A DNA stretch of 64,000 nucleotides from Roseivirga sp. Lineage in GTDB: Bacteria; Bacteroidota; Bacteroidia; Cytophagales; Cyclobacteriaceae. The position numbers and the translations under genes were made by a program. The stretch covers positions 35,678 to 99,677 of the forward strand of contig JAJCYM010000066.1 in the NCBI GenBank assembly GCA_029262895.1. The letters are read 5' to 3'. Below are positions 45,291 through 54,504 of this stretch, in pieces; position 1 is the first letter of the stretch; each line of letters opens with the position of its first letter. The notes beneath the pieces were generated by a model. The model had not been told where the DNA came from. It did not search any database and saw only the letters and a list, made by a program, of their open reading frames with translations.

Positions 45291-45311
45291 CCTGCCTGCC
45301 GGACGGGCAGG
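45291..45311. repeat. Palindromic intergenic element
   Basis: CCTGCC (45291-45296) and GGCAGG (45306-45311) form a hairpin between the S10 peptidase and decarboxylase genes. It may attenuate or stabilise the polycistronic mRNA. The same kind of GC-rich dyad occurs at 22736-22759. Confidence 0.5.
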
Positions 45312-45364
45312 TCTGTCAGTTTGAATTAGCAGGTAAACTCCCTCACAAGGACAGATAACCAAGT

Positions 45365-46801
45365 ATGCAAAATCTGATTACACGTCTAAAAGAACTTGCC
45401 AAAGTCTCGGCTGCCCTTGAACCTTCTGCTGAAGAACGTAGCTCCCAGCAAACTGAGGTTATGGATTTTGCCAATGGTTTTCTGAATCGGCTCATGGAGA
45501 ACCCGGCCTATGTAAAAGGTAATATTCAGCACGACTTTTCAATAGACAACAACGCCAAACCCTTAGGAAAACTTATTGATCTCTATCGTACTGAAGTAGC
45601 AGACAAAGGGATTATGGCCGCTTCCGGGGGCCATTTGGGTTATATACCAGGTGGCGGAATTCCTGCATCTGGCCTGGCCGATTATATGGTGGCCATCACC
45701 AATGAATATGCGGGAGTGCACTTTGCCTCACCCGGTGCTGTAGCCATTGAGAATGCGGTAATTGATTGGCTCAAAGATATCTTTGGCTTCCCGGAATCCG
45801 CGGTGGGTAACCTTGCCTCAGGGGGATCAATCGCCAACCTTATTGCGCTCACCTCGGCTCGTGACAAATTTGGAATCAAGAATGAAAAAATTCAAAAGAG
45901 CGTTATTTATTTAAGTGCTCATGTACATCATTGCATCAAAAAAGCGCTAAGGATTATTGGTCTGGAAGATGTTCAGATAAGGGAGATAGAACTGGACAAC
46001 GAATATCGACTGCAGCCTGAACTGATCGCCAGGCAGATTAAACAGGATAAGGCAGCAGGCCTCAATCCATTTATGGTAATCGCCTCGGCTGGTACCACCG
46101 ATACCGGAGTTGTCGATCCCCTAAAGACCATCGGAGCCATTGCACAAGAAGAAGGGCTCTGGTATCATATTGACGCGGCCTATGGCGGTTTCTTTATTCT
46201 GGTTGAACAGACCAGAGCCTTATTCGAAGGCATTGAAATGGCCGATTCCTTGGTTATTGACCCCCATAAGGGATTATTCCTTCCTTATGGTGTTGGCGCT
46301 GTTTTGGTAAAAGACAAGGAAGCGGTGATGCATTCCCATCATTATTTTGCCAACTATATGCAGGACATTCTTGGAGAAAACCAGCCGATCAACCCCGCTG
46401 ATGTTTCACCTGAACTCACTAAGCACTTTCGAGGTCTGCGAGTCTGGCTACCCTTGCAGCTTTATGGGTTGGAACCGTTCAAGGCCTGTTTGGAAGAAAA
46501 ACTACTGCTTACCTCCTACTTCCGGCATAAATTGATTGAATTGGGATTCGAAGTTGGGCCTGAGCCTGATCTTTCAGTAAGCTATTTCTGGTATCCTTCA
46601 AAAAGCCGAGACGTTAATGAATACAATCGTCAACTCTTAGATTTAATCCATCAGGACGGGGATATCTTTCTCAGCTCTACTCAACTGGATGGAAAATTTG
46701 TCATTCGAATCGCCATCTTGGTTTTCCGTACTAAAAAGGACAGCATAGATCGTGCAATTAGGATGATCCAAAGGGCTCAAGATAAATTAGGTGATGAGTA
46801 A
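45365..46801 (+). CDS. Group II PLP-dependent decarboxylase
   Basis: A 478-aa enzyme of the aromatic amino acid / glutamate decarboxylase fold. The PLP pocket is visible: LSAHVHHCIKKALRIIGL (ring-stacking His), Asp270 in WYHIDAAYGG and Lys302 in VIDPHKGLFLPYG. The substrate cannot be told; related proteins decarboxylate aromatic L-amino acids. It overlaps the following TPR gene by 8 nt. An aromatic decarboxylase would fit a protein-degrading lifestyle. Confidence 0.88.
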   Translation: MQNLITRLKELAKVSAALEPSAEERSSQQTEVMDFANGFLNRLMENPAYVKGNIQHDFSIDNNAKPLGKLIDLYRTEVADKGIMAASGGHLGYIPGGGIPASGLADYMVAITNEYAGVHFASPGAVAIENAVIDWLKDIFGFPESAVGNLASGGSIANLIALTSARDKFGIKNEKIQKSVIYLSAHVHHCIKKALRIIGLEDVQIREIELDNEYRLQPELIARQIKQDKAAGLNPFMVIASAGTTDTGVVDPLKTIGAIAQEEGLWYHIDAAYGGFFILVEQTRALFEGIEMADSLVIDPHKGLFLPYGVGAVLVKDKEAVMHSHHYFANYMQDILGENQPINPADVSPELTKHFRGLRVWLPLQLYGLEPFKACLEEKLLLTSYFRHKLIELGFEVGPEPDLSVSYFWYPSKSRDVNEYNRQLLDLIHQDGDIFLSSTQLDGKFVIRIAILVFRTKKDSIDRAIRMIQRAQDKLGDE

Positions 46802-47339
46802 CCCAGAAGACAACTTCCAATCCAAATTCAATGAAACCTGGAGACTTAGGGCACAAGGTAAACGCGAGACAGTGCTGGCAATTGCCGAAAAATACCTTGG
46901 CAAAGCCAGAGAAGCAAAGGATCAGGCAGGTGAGGCCTTGTTTCTGAAATTATACGCCCAGGTTCATTCCGATAAAGGCGAATTAAGAGAAGCCCTCTCC
47001 TATTACAAACAAATCGAGCGAATCTATATCGACTTAAAGGACGAAGTCAGGCAGATGCATACGCTACGACATATAGGTGATATGTACAGAGAACTTGGCG
47101 AGCAGGAATGCGCTGAGAAATGCCTGGTGCAGGTGGTAGATTTTTATAGGAACAGTCCGACAAACGACTTAGAAACTGCGAATGCGAACAGGGTTTTTGC
47201 CATAGTTCAGGAAGATCTAAAAAAAACGGCTTTGGCCATTACCCACTGGGAAAAAGCCAAAGCCCTATATGCAAAAGTTGGAATCCCTGAGGGAGTTGAA
47301 GAGTGCAACGTGCATTTGGAAAAACTGCACCAGCCATAA
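46794..47339 (+). CDS. TPR-repeat protein, cytoplasmic
   Basis: About 181 aa made of tetratricopeptide-like helix pairs (GEALFLKLYAQVHSDKGELREALSYYKQI, HTLRHIGDMYRELGEQECAEKCL, ALAITHWEKAKALYAKV). No signal peptide is seen. The ATG at 46794 overlaps the decarboxylase stop codon, so the proteins are translationally coupled and may interact. Its role is unknown. Confidence 0.75.
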   Translation: MSNPEDNFQSKFNETWRLRAQGKRETVLAIAEKYLGKAREAKDQAGEALFLKLYAQVHSDKGELREALSYYKQIERIYIDLKDEVRQMHTLRHIGDMYRELGEQECAEKCLVQVVDFYRNSPTNDLETANANRVFAIVQEDLKKTALAITHWEKAKALYAKVGIPEGVEECNVHLEKLHQP

Positions 47340-47340
47340 A

Positions 47341-47366
47341 CAAAAAAGTCCGGCAAATGCCGGACT
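47341..47366 (-). terminator. Terminator of the minus-strand gene at 47377
   Basis: AGTCCGGCA and TGCCGGACT (47347-47366 including the two-base loop) form a strong hairpin. On the minus strand it is followed by a run of six T. It stands 11 nt after the stop of the minus-strand gene. Confidence 0.75.
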
Positions 47367-47376
47367 CCCCAAGTGT

Positions 47377-47745
47377 TTAGTTTTGTGAAAGCCAGTCAAT
47401 GGCCACTTCCTGGTCAAGGAAAATCTTGACCTTGTGAAAACCATGTTTGAAACAGTAGTTCTCCCAAGTCTTGTAACCCTCGATATCATTCGATATCAAA
47501 ATGGCTCTTCTACAAGACTGATCTATGCCAATTCCTGGTAATTCTAGCGACAGACTTTTCATCTCCTCATCTCCAGCTAACAATTTAGCTCTTCTAACAT
47601 CTGTCAACACGCGCTTAATGTCGTGTGCCTGGGCTATTTTGCTCACTTCTGCAAAATAGTCCGCTGCAATCTGCTTGGTTAAATCTCCATCAATCATACC
47701 GGAGACAATATCCAACCCCTCTTCGTTAACCACTAAAATTTCCAT
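47377..47745 (-). CDS. Small STAS/SpoIIAA-like protein
   Basis: A 122-aa soluble protein with alternating strands and helices: EEGLDIVSGMIDGDLTKQIAADYFAEV, then IKRVLTDVRRAKL, ILISNDIEGYKTWENYCFKHG. This resembles the STAS/SpoIIAA-like domain found near Bacteroidota regulators. I see no conserved Ser in the usual place, so a phosphorylation role is not supported. The gene is alone and followed by its own terminator. Confidence 0.5.
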   Translation of the reverse strand: MEILVVNEEGLDIVSGMIDGDLTKQIAADYFAEVSKIAQAHDIKRVLTDVRRAKLLAGDEEMKSLSLELPGIGIDQSCRRAILISNDIEGYKTWENYCFKHGFHKVKIFLDQEVAIDWLSQN

Positions 47746-48087
47746 AACTCACCTCCAACTTCTATGCAAAGTTACGGATATTAGAGTTATAATTAATATC
47801 TTATCGCCTGAAATTCAGTGATTTACAATATAATTTTGTCATACGGGTTGACTCTCCAAAGATTCTATGTTAAGGCCATGTTAACTCAGAATAATTGATC
47901 GGGTATTCAACAAATAGTATGCATGCATAATACACGATTATGGTCGGGTTATTGACAAATGACTTCTTTTCGTTACTATTTTTTCTCTCCTTCGAAAATT
48001 GACCAGCATATTCCCCAACCACCACTAATCTTTTCAGGGTTTACATTCAATTCGTTACTTTAGGTTCGCAAGAATCAAAACGGTTTC
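47746..48087. other. 342-bp intergenic region, no gene seen
   Basis: Promoter region shared by the divergent STAS-like and aminotransferase genes. It holds a perfect ATGCATGCAT palindrome near 47917-47930 but no clear promoter box or repeat of interest. Confidence 0.5.
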
Positions 48088-49278
48088 ATGCCCAAATCTA
48101 AAGATCAAAAGCGCGGTTGGCATTTCCTCCAAATTCCAGGCCCATCTAATACACCCGAACGTGTTCTACGCGCTATGAACCAACCCACCATAGACCATCG
48201 CGGACCTGAATTCGGAGAACTTGGTTTGGAAATTATCAATAAGTCCAGGCAGGTTTTTCAAACTGAGGGGCATGTATTGATTTACCCTTCCTCCGGAACG
48301 GGAGCATGGGAAGCGGCATTGACTAATTTATTCAACCCAGGAGATACATTATTAGGTTTTGAGACCGGACACTTTGCAGTACTCTGGAAAAACCTGGCCG
48401 AAAAGATTGGATTCAAAGTACAATGGATTGCAGGAGATTGGCGACATGGTGTCGACCCGAATGTGGTTGAAGCGGAACTAAGAAAAGATACAAGAAGGGA
48501 TATCAAGGGGGTAATGGTTATCCATAATGAAACCTGTAACGGAATCACCAGTGATCTTGAGGCCGTTAGACAAGCGATCGATTCCGCAAATCATCCAACC
48601 CTGCTTCTGGCCGATGTTGTCTCATCGCTGGGAACCACCCCATTTTACCAGGATAAATGGGGAGTAGATGTGGCGATTTGTGCTTCCCAAAAAGGCTTGA
48701 TGATGCCTCCGGGTTTAGGCTTTAATTCGATCAATGAAAAGGCGCTGGAATACAGTAGACAAACCGGTTTTGCTCAATCCTACTGGCAATGGGATCGCGT
48801 GGTCACCATGAATGAAACAGGTTATTATCCGTATACCCCCGCGAGTGGGCTGTTCTTTGGACTCAATGAGGCCTTGGGTATGATCCTGGAAGAAGGACTG
48901 GAAAATGTATACCAGCGACATAGGGTTTTAGCCCAGGCAACCCGGATTGCTGCTGATACTTGGGGACTTGAAAATCAGGCACTCAACGAAAAGGAATATT
49001 CAGACTCTACCACTGCGCTTATTATCCCTGACGGTCATAATGCAGATGATTTAAGAAAACTGATCCTGAATCAACTTAATATGTCTTTAGGTACGGGATT
49101 AGGAAAGCTCAAGTCTAAAGTATTCCGCATCGGCCACTTGGGAGATTTCAATGAGCTGATGCTTATGGGAACCCTATCCGGTGTTGAGATGGGAATGGAA
49201 ATGGCAGGAGTTCCTTATTCAGCAGGAGGTGCTCAGGCGGCAATGCAGTTTTTGGCCAATCATTTAAAAGACAGTTAA
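48088..49278 (+). CDS. Class V aminotransferase (alanine/serine-glyoxylate type)
   Basis: A 396-aa PLP enzyme. The N terminus has the family start (LQIPGPSNTPERVLRAMNQPTIDHRGPEF). The PLP Lys202 is in CASQKGLMMPPGLG, with DVVSSLG before it, and ETCNGI upstream. Relatives transfer the amino group of alanine or serine to glyoxylate or pyruvate. Its stop codon shares one base with the next gene (TAATG), so it is translated together with a GntP-type permease, which suggests a catabolic substrate brought in by that transporter. Confidence 0.88.
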   Translation: MPKSKDQKRGWHFLQIPGPSNTPERVLRAMNQPTIDHRGPEFGELGLEIINKSRQVFQTEGHVLIYPSSGTGAWEAALTNLFNPGDTLLGFETGHFAVLWKNLAEKIGFKVQWIAGDWRHGVDPNVVEAELRKDTRRDIKGVMVIHNETCNGITSDLEAVRQAIDSANHPTLLLADVVSSLGTTPFYQDKWGVDVAICASQKGLMMPPGLGFNSINEKALEYSRQTGFAQSYWQWDRVVTMNETGYYPYTPASGLFFGLNEALGMILEEGLENVYQRHRVLAQATRIAADTWGLENQALNEKEYSDSTTALIIPDGHNADDLRKLILNQLNMSLGTGLGKLKSKVFRIGHLGDFNELMLMGTLSGVEMGMEMAGVPYSAGGAQAAMQFLANHLKDS

Positions 49279-50627
49279 TGGGACAGGTTGCTACCAATCC
49301 CATAGTTGCATTAATCGGTTTTCTGGCACTGATTTTCCTTCTGTTATTTCTGATTGCCAAATGGAAATGGCACGTATTTCTTGCCTTATTGATCCCATTA
49401 GTGCTTTTCGGAATCATTCCGGGAATTGAGCAAAACAACTTTATTAAGGCGTTCGAGAACGGTTTTGGCAAGACACTTGGTAAAATCGGAGTAGTGATCG
49501 TATTAGGTTCCGTCATTGCAGAAGCCCTAAAAAGAACCAAGGCTATAAATGTGATCACGCAATCTGTAATTGGTTTTGTTGGAAAGAAAAGAATGCCTCT
49601 TGCCCTGACCATCACCGGCTTTATTTTAGGCATTGCCATTTTTTCGGATGTAGCCTATGTGATTTTGAACCCTTTGATTCACTCGGTAGCTTCTGCTGCC
49701 AACACTGGCATTGCCACCATGTCGATTGGCCTGGTAGGCGCGGTTCAATTGACTCACGCCATTGTACCTCCCACACCAGGACCATTGGCGGCAGCAGCCC
49801 TGGTCGGTGCTGATATCGGGAAGACGATTTTATTCGGAGGTTTCTGTTGTCTGCTTGGTTCTTTGGCCGGTTGGGCCTGGGGAAAATGGATTGCTGCTCC
49901 AAGAATCAAAACATTGCCCAACAAAGAATTTGATATCGACCTTTTAACTACCAAACCTTCTACACGGTCTATTCTGAATTCCTACGCCCCTATCGTCATT
50001 CCGATTGTGCTCATTGCACTTCATTCTGTTGCGAAGTTCTATTTGAATGATGGCAGTGCACTCAAACCAATTCTAACTTACCTGGGTTGGCCCGTTGTGG
50101 CCTTGTCCATTGGGGTTTGGCTGGCCTTCAGAATGATCAAGAACAAGGAAGACAAAAAGGAGTCCAAGTCTAGTTGGATTGAGGAAGGTTTAAGAGCATC
50201 CGCCATGATTCTGGTAGTCACAGGGCTTGGTGGCTCCTTGAGTGAAATCCTGAAAGGTACGCCTGTAGTGGATTATATTGTTGATTTCTTCAGAAGTTAT
50301 AATATTCCATCCATCGTACTTCCATTTATTATCGGCATCATCGGTAACATGGTAACCGGATCAACAACAGTAGGTGTTATCACTGCTGCCTCGATTGCTG
50401 CACCAATGTTGGGTAGTCTTGGTTTATCTCCTGAAGCGGCTATGCTTTCAGGGGCATCGGGTTCTGTGATTATTAAGTACGTGAATAGTAGCTATTTCTG
50501 GGTCTGCACCTCATTAAGTGGGCTTTCTGTGAAGGACGCCATCTTCGGGTATGGAGGAGCCACTTTGGTTGGTGGAATTACCTCCTTCCTTGCGGTCTGT
50601 CTATTCTGGACCTTGGGACTCATCTAA
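49278..50627 (+). CDS. GntP family permease
   Basis: A 449-aa protein with about 12 hydrophobic segments. The GntP pattern LIFLLLFLIAKWKWHVFLALLIPLVLFGI at the N terminus, VQLTHAIVPPTPGPLAAA and ITAASIAAPMLGSLG are as in gluconate permeases and related sugar-acid/carboxylate:H+ symporters. It is coupled to the class V aminotransferase. The substrate is open: gluconate, a hydroxy acid or an amino acid are possible. It ends 2 nt from a convergent hydrolase gene. Confidence 0.9.
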   Translation: MGQVATNPIVALIGFLALIFLLLFLIAKWKWHVFLALLIPLVLFGIIPGIEQNNFIKAFENGFGKTLGKIGVVIVLGSVIAEALKRTKAINVITQSVIGFVGKKRMPLALTITGFILGIAIFSDVAYVILNPLIHSVASAANTGIATMSIGLVGAVQLTHAIVPPTPGPLAAAALVGADIGKTILFGGFCCLLGSLAGWAWGKWIAAPRIKTLPNKEFDIDLLTTKPSTRSILNSYAPIVIPIVLIALHSVAKFYLNDGSALKPILTYLGWPVVALSIGVWLAFRMIKNKEDKKESKSSWIEEGLRASAMILVVTGLGGSLSEILKGTPVVDYIVDFFRSYNIPSIVLPFIIGIIGNMVTGSTTVGVITAASIAAPMLGSLGLSPEAAMLSGASGSVIIKYVNSSYFWVCTSLSGLSVKDAIFGYGGATLVGGITSFLAVCLFWTLGLI

Positions 50628-50629
50628 CC

Positions 50630-51541
50630 TTAATTCAACCTACACATCATACAGCGGATACTGCCACCACCATATTTTTCGATGGTCGGAATGGGGATGG
50701 ATATGAGCTTCGAGTATTGAGAAAGTCTTTCCCTCTGAGCCTTTGATAGACTTGTCACGGCTGCATTGGACATTACCAAAATCGACTCGCCAGATTCGTT
50801 CTCAACCTCAAGCATATTGCCTGCAAACGAATACATCTGGTCGAAGGAAATGGCAATAATCTCGTGATCGGATTGCGCTAAGGCTTCTTCCACTTCAGCC
50901 TTTTGGCTTTCTGGGATGGACTCCATGCAGATCACAGCATATCGTTCTGCCAGACACATCATCACATTGGTATGATAGATTTCCAATCCATCTCGATCCA
51001 GGGCATCAAATAATACTGGCTTGAAATCCAGTATCTCACAAAGTCTCTTTAGTACTTCCGGGTGTGTCCTCTCCGATCGGCAGGCATAGGCCACTTGATT
51101 AGGATAATCGAAAATTAAGCTACCCGTGCTCTCTAAATACTTGGCCTGCTCCTCATAATTGGAGAGGTCAATTATTTCATCGAATCTGCCGCTAGATTTG
51201 TCTAGTTCGGAAATTACCTCGGTCCGTCTCTCTGCCCTTCTGTTGGCCGCCATCATTGGGTACAGGATTACCTTACCTTCATGGAAGGATACCCAATTGT
51301 TTGGGAAAATTGCATTGGGCTTTACTGGTTCCTCAGCGTCTTCAATAACCCGAACATCAACGCCATTGCTTTTTAGCAGGGCAACAGCATTGTCAAATTC
51401 TTTAAGTGCCAATTGCTGAATAGCATCAGTTTTATCCGCCCCCTCTGCAATTTGGAAGGCGTTTGACTCAGCTGATTCAGGGTCGTAACCAAAGTGTTTT
51501 GGACGCACCATCATGATAGATTTGGCTGCCTGTTTTGCCAT
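50630..51541 (-). CDS. DDAH/CtlX-like guanidine hydrolase family protein
   Basis: A 303-aa protein of the amidinotransferase / citrulline-utilisation hydrolase (CtlX-like) group. Visible landmarks are FPNNWVSFH (79-87), His190 in IYHTNVMMCLAER, and a C-terminal GGGSIRCMMCRLN with the likely catalytic Cys297. Such enzymes hydrolyse dimethylarginine, citrulline or arginine derivatives. It is followed by a barrel protein gene and faces the GntP gene. Confidence 0.8.
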   Translation of the reverse strand: MAKQAAKSIMMVRPKHFGYDPESAESNAFQIAEGADKTDAIQQLALKEFDNAVALLKSNGVDVRVIEDAEEPVKPNAIFPNNWVSFHEGKVILYPMMAANRRAERRTEVISELDKSSGRFDEIIDLSNYEEQAKYLESTGSLIFDYPNQVAYACRSERTHPEVLKRLCEILDFKPVLFDALDRDGLEIYHTNVMMCLAERYAVICMESIPESQKAEVEEALAQSDHEIIAISFDQMYSFAGNMLEVENESGESILVMSNAAVTSLSKAQRERLSQYSKLISIPIPTIEKYGGGSIRCMMCRLN

Positions 51542-51555
51542 ACCGAAATATAGTA

Positions 51556-52347
51556 TTATTTCTTAGGAAGCATAAAACTAAGACCCAGGCCCGTGACAAA
51601 ATCTGGCGAGGTTCTGGAGATACCAAACCCCGCAAATGCATCCAACTGGATCATGTTTTGAATTAAATAGGTCAGTCCAAAATCGAGTCGATGGTCTTTT
51701 GCACCGGAAGGTAAAAACCCATATAACTCTACAAACGAGCTTAACTTCGAGGAAAAACTATAGTTGTAAACGAGAGTGTATAAAGGGGTGAATTCTCCGA
51801 AGCCACCAGGCCACATCCCTCCAAGGTTATAAGCTATGGAGCTTTTCTCTCCCAAAGTATGCTGAAAACTGAATCTGAAATCAGCTTGAGTACCTTTCGT
51901 CAAATCGGAGAGTATCGGGCCTCCGATATGTGCGAGAAAGGCAACTTGAGGATAAAGCCCTTCACCTTCCATCAATTTGATCTTTGCACCAAAAAGTGTT
52001 GGAGTCAATTCCACTGGTGAGGCGCTAATAATTGAACCCCCAGCCCGTGAACGAACACGTGTTTTTGTGGTTTCCTGAACCAATCTCAGCTCAATGTTAT
52101 CACTCAACCCAAAGCGGACAAGTGATGTGTTAAAAGTAATCACCTGCAACTGTCTTTCAGTCGGATTAAAATTTCCAAAGAAAGAATTTGTGTTTTGAAG
52201 CTGAAAGCCTGTTTCGATCTGAAAATACCCTTTGGGCAAAGTATATGGAGAACTCGACTGTGTAGGCCTATCTGTAATGATGTCTGATTGCCCAAAACTC
52301 GCAAAGGCCGAAACTAAAAATAGAAATCCGTAGAACGCAACTTTCAT
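51556..52347 (-). CDS. Outer-membrane barrel protein (phenol-degradation MetA-like / transporter type)
   Basis: A roughly 263-aa protein with a signal peptide (MKVAFYGFLFLVSAFASFGQ) and the DIITDRPTQSSSPYTLPKGYFQIETGFQ start common to PF13557-like proteins, followed by paired beta strands and a C-terminal F-rich end. It probably forms a barrel in the outer membrane. The ATG at 52347 is preferred; a longer frame starts 10 codons upstream. Confidence 0.7.
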   Translation of the reverse strand: MKVAFYGFLFLVSAFASFGQSDIITDRPTQSSSPYTLPKGYFQIETGFQLQNTNSFFGNFNPTERQLQVITFNTSLVRFGLSDNIELRLVQETTKTRVRSRAGGSIISASPVELTPTLFGAKIKLMEGEGLYPQVAFLAHIGGPILSDLTKGTQADFRFSFQHTLGEKSSIAYNLGGMWPGGFGEFTPLYTLVYNYSFSSKLSSFVELYGFLPSGAKDHRLDFGLTYLIQNMIQLDAFAGFGISRTSPDFVTGLGLSFMLPKK

Positions 52348-52397
52348 AAGGCTGTTTTGGGTAGGCATAGAGGACAATATAAGTATCCCTTTTGGCC

Positions 52398-53012
52398 TTA
52401 ACGATGTCGTTCTCTTAATATTTTGATCACATCATTGAGTGAGTATCCTTTGGCCTCAAGCAAGATCATATAATGAAAAAGTAGGTCAGCAGATTCATTA
52501 AGAAAAAGACTCTCATTGTCATCCTTGGCCTCTATTATCATCTCCACCGCCTCTTCACCCACCTTTTGAGCAATCTTATTGATACCCCCATCAAACAAAC
52601 TTGCAGTGTATGATTCATCAGGAGCTTTTTGCTTGCGTTCCTTAATAACCCCGGTAAGGTAATCCAGGAACCCAGCACCCGGTTCGTTTGACTCATCGAA
52701 GCAAGTATCGGAGCCCGTATGGCAGGTAGGACCCTTGGGCTCCGCCCGAATTAGAAGTGTATCCTGATCACAATCTACAAGTACTTCCTTAAGGCTAAGA
52801 AAATTGCCACTGGTTTCTCCCTTAGTCCACAATCTTTGCTTGCTTCTGCTGAAAAAAGTAACCTTACCACATTCCATCGTCTTGTCGACCGCTTCAGCAT
52901 TCATATAACCGAGCATCAATACCTTGTTTGTCACAACGTCTTGCACTATGGCCGGAACCAATCCACTTACGAGATCAAACTTAATCTCCTCCACCCTTTC
53001 CAATTTTCTCAT
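52398..53012 (-). CDS. hisIE: Phosphoribosyl-AMP cyclohydrolase / phosphoribosyl-ATP pyrophosphatase
   Basis: A 204-aa fused enzyme for steps 2 and 3 of histidine synthesis. The N-terminal HisI part has the metal motif [25 protein letters not shown] and [18 protein letters not shown]. The HisE part (about 115-204) has [15 protein letters not shown] and the E-rich catalytic helix. It overlaps hisF by 4 nt and is the last gene of the second his operon. Confidence 0.95.
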   Translation of the reverse strand: MRKLERVEEIKFDLVSGLVPAIVQDVVTNKVLMLGYMNAEAVDKTMECGKVTFFSRSKQRLWTKGETSGNFLSLKEVLVDCDQDTLLIRAEPKGPTCHTGSDTCFDESNEPGAGFLDYLTGVIKERKQKAPDESYTASLFDGGINKIAQKVGEEAVEMIIEAKDDNESLFLNESADLLFHYMILLEAKGYSLNDVIKILRERHR

Positions 53013-53770
53013 GATTCAATTCTTATCGCAATTCCCTTCTCTTTTAAAAACATCTTCAGTTCCGGCACTCTAACTTCCTCAAAGTGAAATATACTGGCCG
53101 CCAAAGCCGCATCAGCGTGGCCTTTTATGAATGCATCTACAAAATGCTGCATATTCCCTGCCCCACCTGAGGCGATAACCGGTATGTTCAGCATATTGGA
53201 AATTTCAGAAACAAGCCCATTGGCAAAGCCAGCCTTGGTGCCATCATGGTCCATAGAAGTCAGCAGGATTTCACCAGCACCTCTCTCCTCAACCTCAAGT
53301 GCCCATTGAATTGTATTCAATGCCCTGGCTTTCCGCCCCCCATTTATATGCACAACGTGTTCCTCTTTTGCAAAACAAGAATCAATGGCCACCACCACAC
53401 ATTGACTACCAAATTCGCTCGCCAGTTCATTAATCAGTTCCGGCCTTTTAACAGCTGAGGAGTTGATAGAAATTTTATCAGCACCTGCATTCAATAATGC
53501 AGAGACATCGGCCTTTGACGAAATGCCTCCTCCAACGGTAAAAGGAATATTGATTTCGGCAGCCACTTTACTCACTAGTTCAACAAGTGTCTTTCTTTTT
53601 TCTACTGTAGCCGCAATGTCGAGGAATACCAATTCGTCAGCGCCTTCCCTGGCATACCTGGCGGCAAGTTCTACCGGATCACCCGCATCCCTCAAGCCAA
53701 TAAAGTTCACCCCTTTGACCGTTCGGCCATCCTTAATATCCAGGCAGGGTATGATTCTTTTTGTCAGCAT
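53009..53770 (-). CDS. hisF: Imidazole glycerol phosphate synthase, cyclase subunit
   Basis: A 253-aa TIM barrel. The start [23 protein letters not shown] includes catalytic Asp11, and [11 protein letters not shown] and the central VVVAIDS (second catalytic Asp) follow. HisF forms the synthase with HisH, encoded upstream in the same operon. It overlaps hisIE by 4 nt and is 3 nt from hisA. Confidence 0.96.
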   Translation of the reverse strand: MLTKRIIPCLDIKDGRTVKGVNFIGLRDAGDPVELAARYAREGADELVFLDIAATVEKRKTLVELVSKVAAEINIPFTVGGGISSKADVSALLNAGADKISINSSAVKRPELINELASEFGSQCVVVAIDSCFAKEEHVVHINGGRKARALNTIQWALEVEERGAGEILLTSMDHDGTKAGFANGLVSEISNMLNIPVIASGGAGNMQHFVDAFIKGHADAALAASIFHFEEVRVPELKMFLKEKGIAIRIES

Positions 53771-53773
53771 TTT

Positions 53774-54493
53774 TTAATTATTGAATGAGGCCATTTCTTC
53801 AAAACTAATTCTGCCTTCATAATATGCCTTGCCCACGATGGTACCATAAACCCCCAATGTCCTTAGTTCTTCGAGGTCATTTATGCCTGAGACACCTCCA
53901 CTTGCAATCAATTTGAGGTCAGGGAAAGCCTCCAACACTCGCCTATAGAGGTCAAATGAAGGGCCTTGCAGCAAGCCATCTTTGCTTACATCCGTACAAA
54001 TGCAGTATTCGGCTCCAGAGGCAAGGTAATCTTCCAGAAACTCAAAAAGATCGACTCCTGAGTCCTCCTGCCAACCGTTGATAGCAATCTTCTCATTCCG
54101 GACATCAGCCCCAAGAATAATTTTTTCGCTACCAAAAAGTTGAATCCAATTCTTGACCATGTCTTTGTCATTGACTGCAATACTGCCTGCCGTTATTTGA
54201 TGTACACCCGTGCTAATCACCCTGTCAATACTTTCATTTGATTTCACTCCTCCTCCAAAATCAACCTGCAGACTGGTGTTGGACAATATGTCCATAAGTA
54301 TTTGAAGATTAACGGGTTGACTCGCCTTAGCTCCTTCCAGATCGACTATATGTAATTGCTCGATTCCAGCCTGCTCAAATTTTTTGGCCACTTCCAGCGG
54401 ATCATTGCTATACACCTTTTTTTGGGTGTAGTCACCTTGCGTAAGACGGACGCATTTGCCGGATATAATATCTATTGCTGGTATTATTCGCAT
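53774..54493 (-). CDS. hisA: Phosphoribosylformimino-5-aminoimidazole carboxamide ribotide isomerase
   Basis: A 239-aa TIM barrel paralogous to HisF. Catalytic Asp8 is in RIIPAIDIISGKCVRL and the second Asp is in ILGADVRN; GGGVKSNESI and the C-terminal GKAYYEGRI are conserved. It catalyses step 4. The gene upstream is not another his gene but a small four-helix-bundle cassette; hisH comes before it. Confidence 0.96.
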   Translation of the reverse strand: MRIIPAIDIISGKCVRLTQGDYTQKKVYSNDPLEVAKKFEQAGIEQLHIVDLEGAKASQPVNLQILMDILSNTSLQVDFGGGVKSNESIDRVISTGVHQITAGSIAVNDKDMVKNWIQLFGSEKIILGADVRNEKIAINGWQEDSGVDLFEFLEDYLASGAEYCICTDVSKDGLLQGPSFDLYRRVLEAFPDLKLIASGGVSGINDLEELRTLGVYGTIVGKAYYEGRISFEEMASFNN

Positions 54494-54504
54494 AGAGATT
54501 TTGA

